Of a stretch of DNA of 64,000 nt, positions 26,404-37,975 are shown in pieces. The stretch is from Albifimbria verrucaria (Eukaryota; Ascomycota; Sordariomycetes; Hypocreales; Stachybotryaceae). The position numbers and the translations under genes were made by a program. Under the pieces are notes generated by a model. The model was given only the letters and a program-made list of their open reading frames with translations. It had not been told where the DNA came from and searched no databases. The stretch spans positions 2,046,001-2,110,000 of the forward strand of contig JAHREC010000009.1 of the NCBI GenBank assembly GCA_020081605.1. The letters are read 5' to 3'. Within the stretch, counting starts at the first letter, position 1; every line of letters begins with the position of its first letter.

Positions 26404-27620
26404 GCTCCTCGGATGTACATTAGAAGGGGTTCATGTATAGCTTTGCGCGAAGATGGGCAACAAGCCCGGGCGCCAGGGCTTCTTCTGTATAGACCTGCGA
26501 TGGTAAATAGAGATGGAAATGGGGTGACTGTATGGCTAGTGTAGCCGTCCGCCACTTAGACAGAGCGGGCGGGTGGCTGGCTGTGGTTTCAGCGGGTTCC
26601 GACAAGGAACAAGCCAGGGTCATTCTGAATTAGGTTCGGTGATGGGAAGGGCATTCTTTGTACAACTAGTAATACATGTCAACGCATGACTTTGGATGAA
26701 GCTTGAACTTGTTGTGCATGTGTTCCACATGAGGAGCCTTTCCTGCACTAGAGGAGTCGAACTGCAGGGGCTTTGAACGCCGGTGAGCAAAACCATGGTA
26801 CCCTTGGTCGACATCAATACCGGTCAAGATGTGCGTACGTACGGAGTCCGAGGGAACGGTGTTATCTGATATCATCTCCTTGATATGCCTGAACTGATTC
26901 TCTTTGACGAACGGGGTTTGGGTTGGACGAAAATCCATCTAATTAGTGGGATGACTACCTTGCTGCAATTTCAGATTTCATGTTTAGCCAGACAGGTACT
27001 CGACTCACTGACCTTGCCCTCAACCACATGCGCTTCAAGATGAGAACGAGGATTCACGGTAAGGTGCACCAGTAAGAAGCTAAAAATAAGATGAGGTGAG
27101 GTAAACTCAGGTACAGCGGGAGGGCAGAAATTACGCATATCTAGCGTAGATATCTCCACAAAGAATCAACAAAATATCTAATGAAACACGATTAGAAACA
27201 AGATGATTTTTTTGAGAATATGGCAATAAATCAAAAGGTTGATATATACCTCTTAAAGCTTCTCACAAGTAAAGCCCTTTATCCGAATAGAAATCGTGAG
27301 GTAGGCAAAACTTTTGTCATCCCACTGTAGGTACCACCTAGGTAGAGGAGTACCTGACGCGTGGCGTTCCACCTCCACTTCCAATTCAGGGAGGAGCCGC
27401 TCACAGGTTGATAAGAGGAAGAAAGATAAAAGTGGAGCGGCGATCCTCACCTGGATATGCTATTGTCCGATTAGCATCGTCGAATCGTACGTTTGTGGAA
27501 ACAGCGGTAATCACCACGGATGCGCTGCTTCCTGTCCGCTCAATCATTGTCCAACTCAGCTCGATTGCTTCCATCGAGCTGCTGCATCTATTTCCTGGCA
27601 TCGTCCGTTCCGCAATCACC
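26404..27620. other. intergenic region DLD / desaturase with MITE-like element
   Basis: 1.2 kb. The distal part holds an element-like segment at 27114-27327, described separately. A 90-codon frame at 26666-26938 (-) has no recognised family. Confidence 0.55.
27114..27327. mobile_element. diverged MITE-like element flanked by TA
   Basis: The left end (CAGCGGGAGGGCAGAAATTA and onward) matches, over roughly 65 bp, the terminal inverted repeat of the complete element at 31415-31649, including GCATATCTAGCGTAGATATC. The right end finishes in TCCCACTG followed by TA, so both ends carry the CAGNGGGA terminus and are flanked by TA. The interior of the right arm is poorly matched, so this may be a decayed or chimeric copy. 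Confidence 0.6.
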
Positions 27621-29388
27621 ATGTCGAGCACGCACGAATCCGTGGCCAAGGCGTCGCCGCTCGCTGCCGCAAAGCCAAAGAGCTACCGACTCATGGCTCG
27701 CGCCGAGATTGAAGCCTTGATAGCAGACGGTCGAAGCATCCTCATTGTCGACCAGCACGTCCTCAAGGTCGACCCTTGGCTCAAATACCACCCTGGAGGT
27801 GACAAGGCCATAATGCACATGGTGGGCAGAGACGCCACTGATGAAGTCACTGTGTACGCCATATTCTCTCTCGTCTACGATCCATGGGAGCTTGAAATTC
27901 GCTAACAATTGAACAGGCTGCACTCACCCGAGGCAAAGAAGCAGATGGAGCGTTATCGAATCGGTAGAATCGAGGGGCTCTGGGAGAACTTCACGCCTCC
28001 CATCCAGGGTGGTGTCTTTCGCACCGCCGCGGAACAAACTGAAGAACAAGCCGACACCTACAGCGACAAGGACAGGGAGACCAGCTCCTCCAGTTCGCGG
28101 GCGCCCTCCCCAGTATTCGACGATACACCCGGCCTGCGCCATCGAGCGGTGGGACATGGCTCTCCAAGCTCTGTGTCTTCCGTCTCGGCCGACGATGAAG
28201 AGATGGATGGCATGTCCTATCTAGATAGTCTTACTCGCGAGCACATAAAGCTTGACCTGGATATGTATCCTCCCGTCGACCAAGACACGCAAGCCACCAT
28301 TATAGCCAAGTATCGGGAACTGCACCAACGCATTAAGGATGCAGGTCTCTACAAGTGCAACTACTGGGCTTACTTCATCGAATGCTGCCGCTACGTGAGC
28401 CTGTTCGCTTGTTCGCTCCTCTGCCTACGTTACGGGCAATACGCTCTTTCTGGATTCTTCTTGGGAGCCATGTGGCACCAGCTGGTCTTCACCGCTCACG
28501 ATGCCGGCCATATGGGCATCACACATAATTTCCAGGTTGATTCGTGTATCGGCATCTTCATCGCAGACTTTATGGGAGGCCTGTCTATGGGATGGTGGAA
28601 GAGAAACCACAACGTTCATCACATCGTCACTAACGCTCCTGAGCATGACCCTGACATTGAACATATGCCTCTCTTTGCAATCTCCCATCGGTTCTTGGGA
28701 AATTTGCGATCCACTTACTATGACCGTCTTATGGCCTACGACGCGGTGGCCAAGGTTCTTCTGCGTATTCAGAAGTGGACTTACTATCCCTTCCTCTCAC
28801 TGGCCCGCTTCAACTTGTACTTCTTGTCATGGGACTACCTGATTGCTGGCCGCGGGCCAACCAAAGGCCCTGCTGCCTGGCTACGATGGCTTGAGCTTAC
28901 AGGTCAGGTTGTGTTCTGGACCTGGTATGGCTATGGCATCATTTACTGCTCGATCCCGGACAATTGGTCCCGCTTTGTTTTCTTCATGGTCAGCAACATG
29001 ACGCCCTCCCCCTCCACCTCCAGATCGTCCTGTCTCACTTTGCTATGAGCACGTCGGATCTTGGCCCTCAGGAATCGTTTCCTCAGAAGATGTTGAGGAC
29101 CACTATGGACATTGACTGCCCCGAGTGGCTTGACTTCATCCACGGCGGACTGCAGTTCCAGGCAATCCACCACCTCTTCCCCGTGTGCCTAGGCACAACC
29201 TCCGTAAGACCCGCGATCTCGTGCAGGAGTTTTGCGACGAAGTCGGCATTCCCTATGCACTGTACGGGTTCACTGGGGGTAACAAGATGGTCATTGGCCG
29301 ACTGGCAGATGTTTCGCGTCAAGCCGCAATACTTGCGAAGTGCCAGCGCACCATCGTAAAGCAAGGTGAACTGTTTGGACACCACTAA
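27621..29388 (+). CDS. delta-8 sphingolipid desaturase, cytochrome b5 fusion (two apparent frameshifts)
   Basis: Front-end desaturase that introduces the delta-8 double bond into the sphingoid base of fungal glucosylceramides, in the ER. Exons are 27621-27853 and 27917-29388. The N-terminal cytochrome b5 domain has the heme motif KYHPGGDKAI. The membrane desaturase domain has histidine boxes HDAGH and HNVHH and the third box QAIHH with Gln in first position, as in b5-fusion front-end desaturases. Missing bases are inferred near 29003 (before PLHLQIVLSHF) and in CCCC near 29184 (HHLFPR..). The corrected length is about 568 aa. A serine-rich linker (SSSSSRAPSP) lies between the two domains. The MITE-like element ends about 290 bp upstream of the start. 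Confidence 0.92.
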
Positions 29389-31414
29389 TGAGTTTAATGA
29401 TGAGGGTCAATACATGTATTAGAAATGAATAGATGCCTTATAACAGGCCTTGGTCAATGCCATACTGTTTTATCAAGTACTTGAGACATCTGTAGGTCTC
29501 GACATTGTATGCCAAGATATTCCGACTTGGCTGCTTGCCCCTCATAGGGCCTTCCTATTCTTAAGATCATGATTACCGAAGACGATCTGCAGTGTGATGC
29601 ACTAGGATTGGCGTAGACGCTTTCTTTTTCTTGATTTAACAAAACATGATTGAGATGCAGACTGTGGGAACTGAGAATTGTGAAGTCCTATCCATTTGGT
29701 ATTTCTTCGTCTTAGCCTCGGCCGTTCATCTGGCATTCCAGCGCGCCTAGCTTTTCCCACTTTCACTCACCTGATCTGGACGATTGGTACGGCTTAACGG
29801 CTACAACTGACAAGCGTCCCAAGCGTCCAATAGTTCAGCCTTCGCAAGCAAGACGAGCCAACCGGCAAAAGTTCCAACACAGACTACCTAGGTTGCTTGG
29901 TGACCCCTCTTGACCATGTTAGAAAGTGGCATCATGTAACCAAGCTAGAACTGCGTCACATTCTAAGGTAGCAGCTTAATATGTTGCTTGTCGATATGCG
30001 TTCGGGAGGGGGAGGGTGGTATCCCCATGCCGCGAACGGTGAAGCAACCAGCATTAACAGCCAAGCATTTCATACCGGCCATATATTGAGAGTTCGCCAA
30101 GCTGGTCGAAACAACGGCACTCTTGGGTGGTTGCCTCCATCGGATGAATCGCCAAGATAGCTTCCCAAGGAAAAGTGAGGCATCGTCCTTTGGTATCATC
30201 AACTCTTTGCAACCCAAGCAGAACCTACAAGAAACCCCAACTCCGTTTGAGTACATACTTGTACCCCAAAAAGCCGAGTCGCATTGAACAATCACGCCAT
30301 GCGATATATATACGTATCTCGTTTGCAGTGGCTCCTAGAAGGGCCGACAACTTGGGATGAGTTGGCATGAATGTTTTACCACGGCGGTTGATCTCATCAC
30401 ACCATGACAACGGGCGAGTGATTAACGAGTCATACCCCGTACTTATGTGTGACACCCCACGCAGTATTCAGACACCAGCGAGGCAGCTGAACCTGCCCAA
30501 GAGTTGCTTTTGGCATTAATTTGGATCATTCACTCGGATGTGAAGCCGGGCCCTGTCGACCTGAACTCTGTGCAGGTCAGGTTACAATGAGACCAAACTA
30601 GCTTATTGGAATGGTCTCCCCAGCCCAAGCATGACATACTGATGGCACGCAGGTCGGACACTGACCGTTGCCGACTAAGGATAGTTTGTCGGATCCGAGC
30701 CACTCTATCCAATGGTAAATACCTGCATGGGAGGGTTGCTTGGCTAGATGCATAGAGAAGCTGCCTCCGTCCATTTCTGGCGAAAACAGACATTTCTCTT
30801 GATTTAGCCCCCTTGAAGATAGGGGAACGAGCCTGCACCAAGTGACTGACAGGAAGGCACATTCGCCGTCATGATGCATATCGCATCAGATGCTGTAGGT
30901 CCGTGGCATTGATCTCTTGAAAGCGAACCAAGGGCAAGAGTCAGCAACAATGCGCCGTAAAAGTATTTAAGCTGAAGGGATCCGCCAAGTGCAGCCGTAC
31001 GTGCTTCTTGTCTGGACTGTCTGTAAATTAGCCCAGCAAGCGTCACTGCGACAGTACTTGTATCCAGTCATTGACTCACGGACTCAGCTTGTCCTTGTTC
31101 CTCACTGCTCTCGAATGGCACATGGACAGATGGATGCAGCGGCAGCTGCGAGAATCAGTAAAGCTAGGGGTAGTAAGGTGAGATTGTCTTCCATCTCTAA
31201 CCATGAGTGTAGAAATGCTGATAAGAAAAGGATGACTTTGCAAAACGAGCGGCGTGGGCTGTGAGGCAAAACCGAGAAAAGAGAAAGAAGAAGGAAGAAG
31301 AGGAAAGGGCCCAAGCCAAGGATGCTGGGCCCAGTGTTGGTAGCAAGGCTGGTGGAAGCAACACAGCACGACGAGAGTGATAAGTTGTCGGAAGAACGAA
31401 GATGTAAGAAACTA

Positions 31415-31649
31415 CAGTGGGAGAGCCGAAGTTCCGCATATACAGCGTAGATGTCTCGATTAAGAATCGACAAAATACCTAATAATAAACGACTAAAAAT
31501 ACAATAAATTTATAAATATTAATTAATTAACTAATTTATTATCATATTTTACAAGTTTATGATATTTTTAGTCGTTTATTATTAGGTATTTGGTTGATCT
31601 TTTACCAAGATATCTACGCTAGATATGCGGAATTTCTGCCTTCCCACTG
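31415..31649. mobile_element. 235-bp MITE with about 70-bp terminal inverted repeats and TA duplication
   Basis: The two arms are imperfect inverted copies of about 70 bp: the left arm from CAGTGGGAGAGCCGAAG and the right arm, read in reverse complement, from CAGTGGGAAGGCAGAAATTC. Both run through GCATAT..AGCGTAGAT and end in AATACCTAATAATAAACGAC. The centre is AT-rich (31495-31560) and non-coding. TA dinucleotides at 31413-31414 and 31650-31651 fit the TA target-site duplication of Tc1/mariner elements. The CAGTGGG terminus resembles that of Fusarium impala/mimp elements, but the rest of the repeat differs. Confidence 0.85.
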
Positions 31650-32082
31650 TACCACGACACAATAGCAACGATGAGCACCATCAACTAACATGACCACAGC
31701 ATAGGCTCTGTGGGACGGTTACTAAGCGGAAGGAGAAGGAACTGGATGAGCATGATTAGGTAGAAGAAGGCAATTGAAGAAATCAAACCTCAATATCTTT
31801 TTGCGCCGGTGTGTTTGAGAAAGCCCCAGTATGGCGAGAAGGGTAGGACACGACAGGACAAGGCTTATTAGGCCTTTCGCTATGCTTGGCAAGGTATTGG
31901 AGTTTCATGAAATAAGTACATCATCGTCCATCACAAGGCTGGAGTGACAATGATAAATGCAGAACCAAGAAAGAAGGCATCATGTGGCGCAGTCGCTTAC
32001 ACAGATCACCGAGGCAGAGTACAGCGGCAGTACATGTACGATGGAGGATGGATGCTTGGGGTGGCTGCCCACGACACCGACT

Positions 32083-32220
32083 AAGGTAGGTTACTATAGG
32101 TAGGTTAGTAGGCACGCACGTAGCTGAGGCACACACAAGTTAGCAGCTACCAGGCAGGTGCTAGTACCTACCTCTAGGTAAGGTAAGGTAAATTAAGGAC
32201 GGGTCCCCTACCTGGGTACC
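32083..32220. repeat. ACCT/TAGG-rich tract
   Basis: Clustered TAGGTAGG and CTACCTACC-type words just upstream of VAC14. Similar tracts lie in many intergenic regions of this window. Confidence 0.7.
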
Positions 32221-32595
32221 GGTACTCATAAACCTCCGCCGTTGCGTTGCTGGCCAACCAGAGGGCACGGAACCGATCAGGTACGGCGAGGCTTACTGCG
32301 CTGTGCCTTTACGCTCAGGCGGTGCGTCTGGCCTGTAAAATCCGTGGTTGGTGTCTCGACCACTTCAGTGACGCCACTCATCTGGAAAGTGTTAAGGCAG
32401 ACCCAGGTACTTACAACCGTCATACCCAAGATCCTTGCTGCAATCAGCAACGACCTCGTTTCAACACTCTCTCTCTCTCAGACACTCACTCTCCGTCTTT
32501 CTGGAGCCCCTCGACGCCACCGCCAACCCGTCGGCTTTCTCTCCTTGCTCTGGAAAGCCTCTGCCGATCAAGGAAGGCATGCGACAGCCGACGAC

Positions 32596-35500
32596 ATGGA
32601 TGCCAACATCCAGCGTGCCCTGAACGACAAGATCTATGACAAGCGCAAAGTCGGCGCTCTCGAGTATGTCTCACTCTCCTCCCCATGCATGGACATGGGC
32701 ATCCACATGCTTCATCAAACTCTGCTGCCGCGACCACCATGTTGCTTCTCTCCTACCGCCAGCCCCTCTTTGACACGATGAATCTTTCCTCTACTAGTTC
32801 TCGGCACTGACCATGCCCGCGTGACCAGGCTAGAGAGAGTCATCCGCGATCTCGTCGCCGCCAAGGACTATCAGCGTGTCCACGACATTCTTGAGCAGCT
32901 TTGCAATGAGTATTCCTATGCCGTTCACCAGCCTCACGCCCGGAATGGCGGTTTGATAGGACTGGCTGCCGCGGCTATTGCTCTTGGCCCAGTAAGTAGA
33001 CAACAGGCCGAACCACGATTGAGGAGATGGGAACATTGGCCACCCCTCCCCATCTTCTCGTACCATTTCAGGATGCTCCATTTTCATCACCGACCACCTT
33101 CTGATCTGTTCTGTAGGAGCTGCCACGCTACCTGGCCAAGATTGTCCCTCCGGTCCTCGCATGCTTTACCGACCAAGACGCTAGGGTTAGGTATTATGCC
33201 TGTGAAGCAATGTACAACATTGCCAAAGTAGCAAAAGGTGAGATCTTGATATATTTTAATAGTATATTCGACCAGCTCTGCAAGGTAAGTCCAATGTGTC
33301 TTATCACCGCATTTGGTTGTTTCTCTGCTGACGGGAGACCATCTAGCTTGGTGCAGACTCGGAGCTGTCCGTCAAGAATGGCGCGGAACTACTGGATCGT
33401 CTGATCAAGGATATTGTCTCTGAATCCGCAGCTTCATATGTGTCCGTCCTAGAGTCCCCACCGGGCTTTGAAGGAGACGATAAGCAAGATTTAGATGACA
33501 TCGACACGCACCTTCCTACGGCCTTTTCCTTGGAGCGATTCATTCCATTGCTCAAAGAGCGCATATGGGTTATTAACCCGTTCACTCGCCAATTTCTCGT
33601 TGGCTGGATCACCCTCCTGGATTCCATACCAGACTTGGAGCTTGTGACACATCTTCCTGATTTCCTGGGTGGCCTCCTCAAATTTCTCAGCGACCAGAAT
33701 GCCGACGTTCGTGCTTCGACACAGGCTTGCCTTGATAAGTTTTTGAACGAGATCAAACGTATTGCAAGAGTGAAAAAGGGCATTGTCGAAAGCAAAAAGT
33801 CCGTTGAAGGTGGCAAGAGAAAGCGGCAAGATTCTGGAGATAGCGCGAGCTTGCGTCCTGAATTTGAAGAAGGGGATGAGCTCGACTCAGATGCCCTGAA
33901 TGACGATGACGATGCCAGCGTCGAGGAAGACTGGATCCCAGGTCAAGATGTAGAAGTCAACTACAGGGATATCCTTGAGATTCTGACCGCAACCCTAGAT
34001 TCACCTCTTGGTACGCCCCTGTGCTATACTCTCACTATATTACTACTTTGCTGACAAGTTACACAGAGGAGGATTCTTTGCTAGAGTCACTCAGGTGGAT
34101 TGTAGAATTCCTCGATATTTGCCCCGAAGATGTTCTTCCCTTCACCCCAAAGATTCTGGCTCATATGCTACCTGCAATGGCTAGTACGAAGGAAACCATT
34201 CGTTTGGCCGCCACCCGCGTGAACACGTGTTTGATGGACTACGTTGTGCTTCTTTCGGATGAAACGGAACCTCACACTCATAGCAGAGATCGTGCCTCGA
34301 TATCTAGCTCACGGGAGCTTGACGTGACAAGTCAATTCCCGGTCAACGTCCTCAGACTTTCTCAGCAGCTCCAAGCTCATCAACACCACAATCTCCAGCG
34401 GATCTCGACTATGCTGCTGCAGTCAACTCCCTCACTTTACTATTCCTCAATGACCACGAGGCGACACGTGTGGCAGCCCTCACCTGGCTCATCATGCTAC
34501 ACAGGAAAGCGCCCAAGAAGGTTCTCGCTTTCAATGACGGCACATTCCCTGCCCTTCTCAAGACTTTGTCCGACCCGTCCGATGCAGTGGTGACCAAGGA
34601 CTTACAGCTTCTGTCACAAATTTCGCGAAACAGCGAAGATGACTACTTTGCTAACTTCATGGTTAATCTGCTCCAGCTTTTTTCCACCGACAGAAAGCTT
34701 CTAGAGATAAGGGGCAACCTCATTATCCGACAGCTTTGCATAAGTCTGAGCCCTGAGCGCATCTACCGTACACTTGCAGACTGCATTGAGAAGGAAGAGG
34801 ATGTGGAGTTCGCGAGCATCATGGTTCAAAATCTGAACAACAACCTAATTACGGCACCTCAACTTGGCGAAGTACGCAGACGTCTCCGCAATCTTGAAAC
34901 AAAGGTATAGTCGGCCAATTCGTATTAAATCAATGTTTCCCACTGATCACGCGCGTATAGGATGGACAAACGTTGTTTGTGGCCCTTTTCAGGTCATGGT
35001 GCTACAACGCTGTTGCAACATTCTCCCTATGCTTACTCGCGCAGGCTTACGAACAAGCATATCACCTGTTGCAAATCATGTAAGTGTCCCCAAATAATGC
35101 ATAGGTTTAAGCCGCCTCTAAAATTGGATAGCGCGGAGCTTGAGATGACTGTCAACATGTTGATTCAGGTCGATAAGCTGGTGCAACTAATAGAATCCCC
35201 TGTTTTCACTTGTGAGTCACCTCACATACCATTGATGACAAAGGACTTCATGTCTAAAAATTGCTAGATCTACGTCTCCAGCTGTTAGAGCCAGAGAAAT
35301 ATCCGTATCTATACAAGTGCATGTACGGCATCCTGATGCTGCTACCTCAATCATCTGCATTTGCTGCGCTCAAGAATCGTTTGAACAGCGTCAGCTCGAT
35401 AGGCTATCTTCACGTAGCGCCGAAAAGGTTGGTCTTTCCCACTATAGATCATATCAAACCAACACAGGCACTTCTGAATAGGGCCGCCAGACTTCCAAGG

Positions 35501-35882
35501 TTCAAGTCTCACTAACAAATCTGTAGCACATCCACTGCTACAAACACCTCTAACTACGACCGCCCGAATCGATTGAAAGGTCGGGAAGATGGAAACATCC
35601 GATGGGTCGAGCTTCTGGAGAAATTCCGCAGTGTCCAGGAAAGGGCGAGGAGAGCCCAGCGGCTCAACGCAGATGGCGATGATGTGCCGCTGATGGGTGT
35701 CAGCGAACTTCGCATCGGAGATGGAACCTTGGATACGAAAGGCAAGGATGCGAGAGGACCGCCCCGTACCTCAGAAAGACTCAGCCCCGCCGCCGCCTGC
35801 ACCAGCAGCGAAGCGGAACGGCCTTGGGAGACAGTTTGGAAGGCTAGGAGGGGCAGTGGCGGGCAGGAACCGACGCGGTTGA
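32596..35882 (+). CDS. VAC14: vacuole morphology protein VAC14 (two apparent frameshifts)
   Basis: HEAT-repeat scaffold of the Fab1/PIKfyve-Fig4 complex that controls PI(3,5)P2 on the vacuole or endosome membrane. Nine exons: 32596-32663, 32829-32991, 33117-33284, 33347-34010, 34067-34904, 34961-35079, 35132-35211, 35268-35427, 35527-35882. The N-terminus [24 protein letters not shown] segments such as [20 protein letters not shown], the conserved [20 protein letters not shown], and the C-terminus [17 protein letters not shown] are diagnostic. One missing base is inferred at about 34355-34368 (before [19 protein letters not shown]). In the last exon a further shift between about 35700 and 35760 is needed to reach the family C-terminus; its direction suggests one extra base. 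The corrected sum is 872 codons. Confidence 0.92.
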
Positions 35883-35994
35883 TGACCTACGATAGGGAAA
35901 GTGACGCTTGTCCGGATCGTGGCAACAATCCATGTGGATATATGGTGGGCATCGTGTTTATGTAACGTGTATTTAGAGCAATCGCAGACGGGCA

Positions 35995-36939
35995 TCAACG
36001 CCGCTTGACGGGACTTTCACGCTCCACAAGCCCTTCGAATACTGCATCACGGTGTGACGTAAAGCCTCGTAGACGCCGACGGAGGGCTTCGAGTTCTGAC
36101 CGAGCCATCTCCGGGTCGCTGGAAAGACCTTCGAAGACGCCAAGCTGCTGGTCTAGATCTTTCTTGCGCTCGAGAATAGCAAGATACTCGGCCTCGTCTT
36201 TGACAAGGCCATGCACAGTAGGCTGGGAGGAGTCGAGGGAGGCGGCAAGTGCAGCCACACGATCCCGAAGGTCAGGAAGCTGCGTGGACATGGCCTTGAC
36301 TTTGCGTTGCATTTCAAGATTTTGCTTGGCCATGTCTGGGGCTTTCCAGGACTCAGTCTGCAGGTTGCAGACGGAGTGTTCGAGCTTCTGGGCTTGCTCT
36401 TCGATGTGATGTTTGAGAATGCTGGTGCGAGCATGCATCTGGTCTGTCTCGTAAATGTTTGCCTGAAGACCTATGATGCTACGTGCCAGCTGGCGAGGCT
36501 CAGGAAGAGCGATACCGGCCTGAACAGCCATGAGGGCCATGGCTTCCAATGCCGAATCGCCCTCCTGGGGCAGAGTATGTTCGAGAGTGGAGAGAAGGCC
36601 CTCTCTCAAAGGCAATGGCCTATCATCATTGGCTTGAGGAACAGGCTCAGAGCTGGTTAGTTCTTGAAGGGCAGAAGAAGCGGCCCGGGCCAGGAGATGG
36701 CGCTCTTCGTCGGCGGCCTCACTATGAGTAGCGAGGGCGAGCAAAGCCTTGAGGGTCTCGGGGTTGCGCTCAAAATTGGGCACAGGACGGCCCGGAAACT
36801 TGGAGGCTAGCCAAGCGTCGACATAGGACCAGTCGCGAGCGGTGGAGGCGGCGATGCGGGCAACGGAGGGCGAGAAGATGGCAGCTGGATCCTGGGGACG
36901 AGGCAATTGCACCATTTCGGTTTGGTTCAAGAGCGACAA
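35995..36939 (-). CDS. augmin complex subunit HAUS1-like
   Basis: Single-exon coiled-coil protein of 314 aa. It fits the HAUS1 family of augmin, which recruits gamma-tubulin to existing microtubules to branch new ones in the spindle. The N-terminus holds IFSPSVARIAASTARDWSYV and DAWLASKFPGRPVPNFERN, followed by ETLKALLALATHSEAADEER, all close to fungal HAUS1. The rest is heptad-rich, ending with DPEMARSELEALRRRL and AVFEGLVERE. The frame is intact. The gene is 112 bp from the VAC14 stop (convergent) and divergent from the TPR-J gene. The fit rests on family resemblance only. Confidence 0.8.
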   Translation of the reverse strand: MSLLNQTEMVQLPRPQDPAAIFSPSVARIAASTARDWSYVDAWLASKFPGRPVPNFERNPETLKALLALATHSEAADEERHLLARAASSALQELTSSEPVPQANDDRPLPLREGLLSTLEHTLPQEGDSALEAMALMAVQAGIALPEPRQLARSIIGLQANIYETDQMHARTSILKHHIEEQAQKLEHSVCNLQTESWKAPDMAKQNLEMQRKVKAMSTQLPDLRDRVAALAASLDSSQPTVHGLVKDEAEYLAILERKKDLDQQLGVFEGLSSDPEMARSELEALRRRLRGFTSHRDAVFEGLVERESPVKRR

Positions 36940-37975
36940 TGTTTGGAGATGGTTTGTTGAAGGTGAAGTTGAGGTGAAGTTGAGGTGAAGTTGAGGTGGA
37001 TGATATTAGGGATCTTGCATGATTTCACGGTCGATCCATCCACGTTTGTTATTGGTCGACCCGGCGAGGTTTGTGCAAGATGAAAGCTGAGGGAGATTGC
37101 TCTCACCGTCAGATGGTCTCCTGGTCGTTTAGTTTGGGGGTCATGATGGTATGCACTTGTTCGACCTTGCTGGAAGCATCTGGCATGAGGTTTAGCTTAT
37201 AATTTGTTCAGGTACTGTAATATAATGTAAGGTAAGGTAGGAGGTAAGGTACCTAGTGAGTGTAGTGATATGTACTTGATGCACGCCAAAGCCAAAGCCA
37301 GTTTCTTTGTGAGGCGCAATACGGTTTACGGCCAAGACCAACGTACTAATGTACCTTGGGGTACGCGCAAAGAAAGGCCAATGGGATGTGCACAGCCAAT
37401 CCACATTGGCTTTAGTGCCGAAAGCGAGTTTAGAAGGCCGCGAGCATGGCAAGGACAGACAGGCGCTCGAGGCCAATACAGAGAGAGAGAGTTGCACAGG
37501 GTAGGTATCTTCCTACCTGGTACTACTCAAGGTACTCGAGGTACTCATGGTACGTACCTACTCAGCGGACCTGCTGTAGGTACAGTGCAGGACCCCCACT
37601 AGTGACGCAGCCATGCCATGCCATGCTACTGCCATGCCATGTGCTTAGCTGTCTTTAACAGAGGACAGCGTGGGCGTTTCTCGTCCCGGCAACAACATTT
37701 CTTAATACACATCATGTTTCTTTGACTTCCCTTTCTTCCCTTTCAGCCCTTGAATTCCTGAGGCGCCTTTTGTTTACCTCCTACAGTGCTGTACAGTACT
37801 CTGCAGTGCCCGTTGGCTCTAATTTGTCTTCTTCTTTCCCTTCTCTACTGTACTTGATCAAGTGAGTGCGCACAGCATCAGCAGTGGGGAACAAGTTGCC
37901 ACGCCTTTCTCGCCCATCGTCCTTGACCCTCGACGACACACATTCCCAGTGCCTAGGCTCCAAAACAAACGCAGT
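36940..37975. promoter_or_regulatory. divergent intergenic region HAUS1 / TPR-J co-chaperone
   Basis: 1.0 kb with a GAGGTGAAGTT tandem repeat at 36959-36996, an ACCT tract at 37222-37262, and a cluster of GGTAC/GTACC palindromic words at 37500-37585. CATGC repeats follow at 37611-37640, then a CT-rich stretch before the ATG at 37976. Both promoters must lie here. Confidence 0.55.
36959..36996. repeat. short tandem repeat near the HAUS1 start
   Basis: Three or more copies of an 11-bp unit, GTGAAGTTGAG, lie 20-60 bp upstream of the HAUS1 start codon. Confidence 0.8.

Larger units (their letters stand above)
29389..32595. other. gene-free stretch with MITE
   Basis: 3.2 kb without a supported gene. 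It holds the complete MITE at 31415-31649 and dense ACCT/TAGG tracts at 32083-32220 directly upstream of VAC14. The rest shows only short frames with no recognisable product. Confidence 0.55.

Noticed and set aside
26666..26938. 90-codon minus-strand frame downstream of DLD
   Set aside because: The composition is plausible but no motif, homolog or splice context was recognised; not enough to call a gene.
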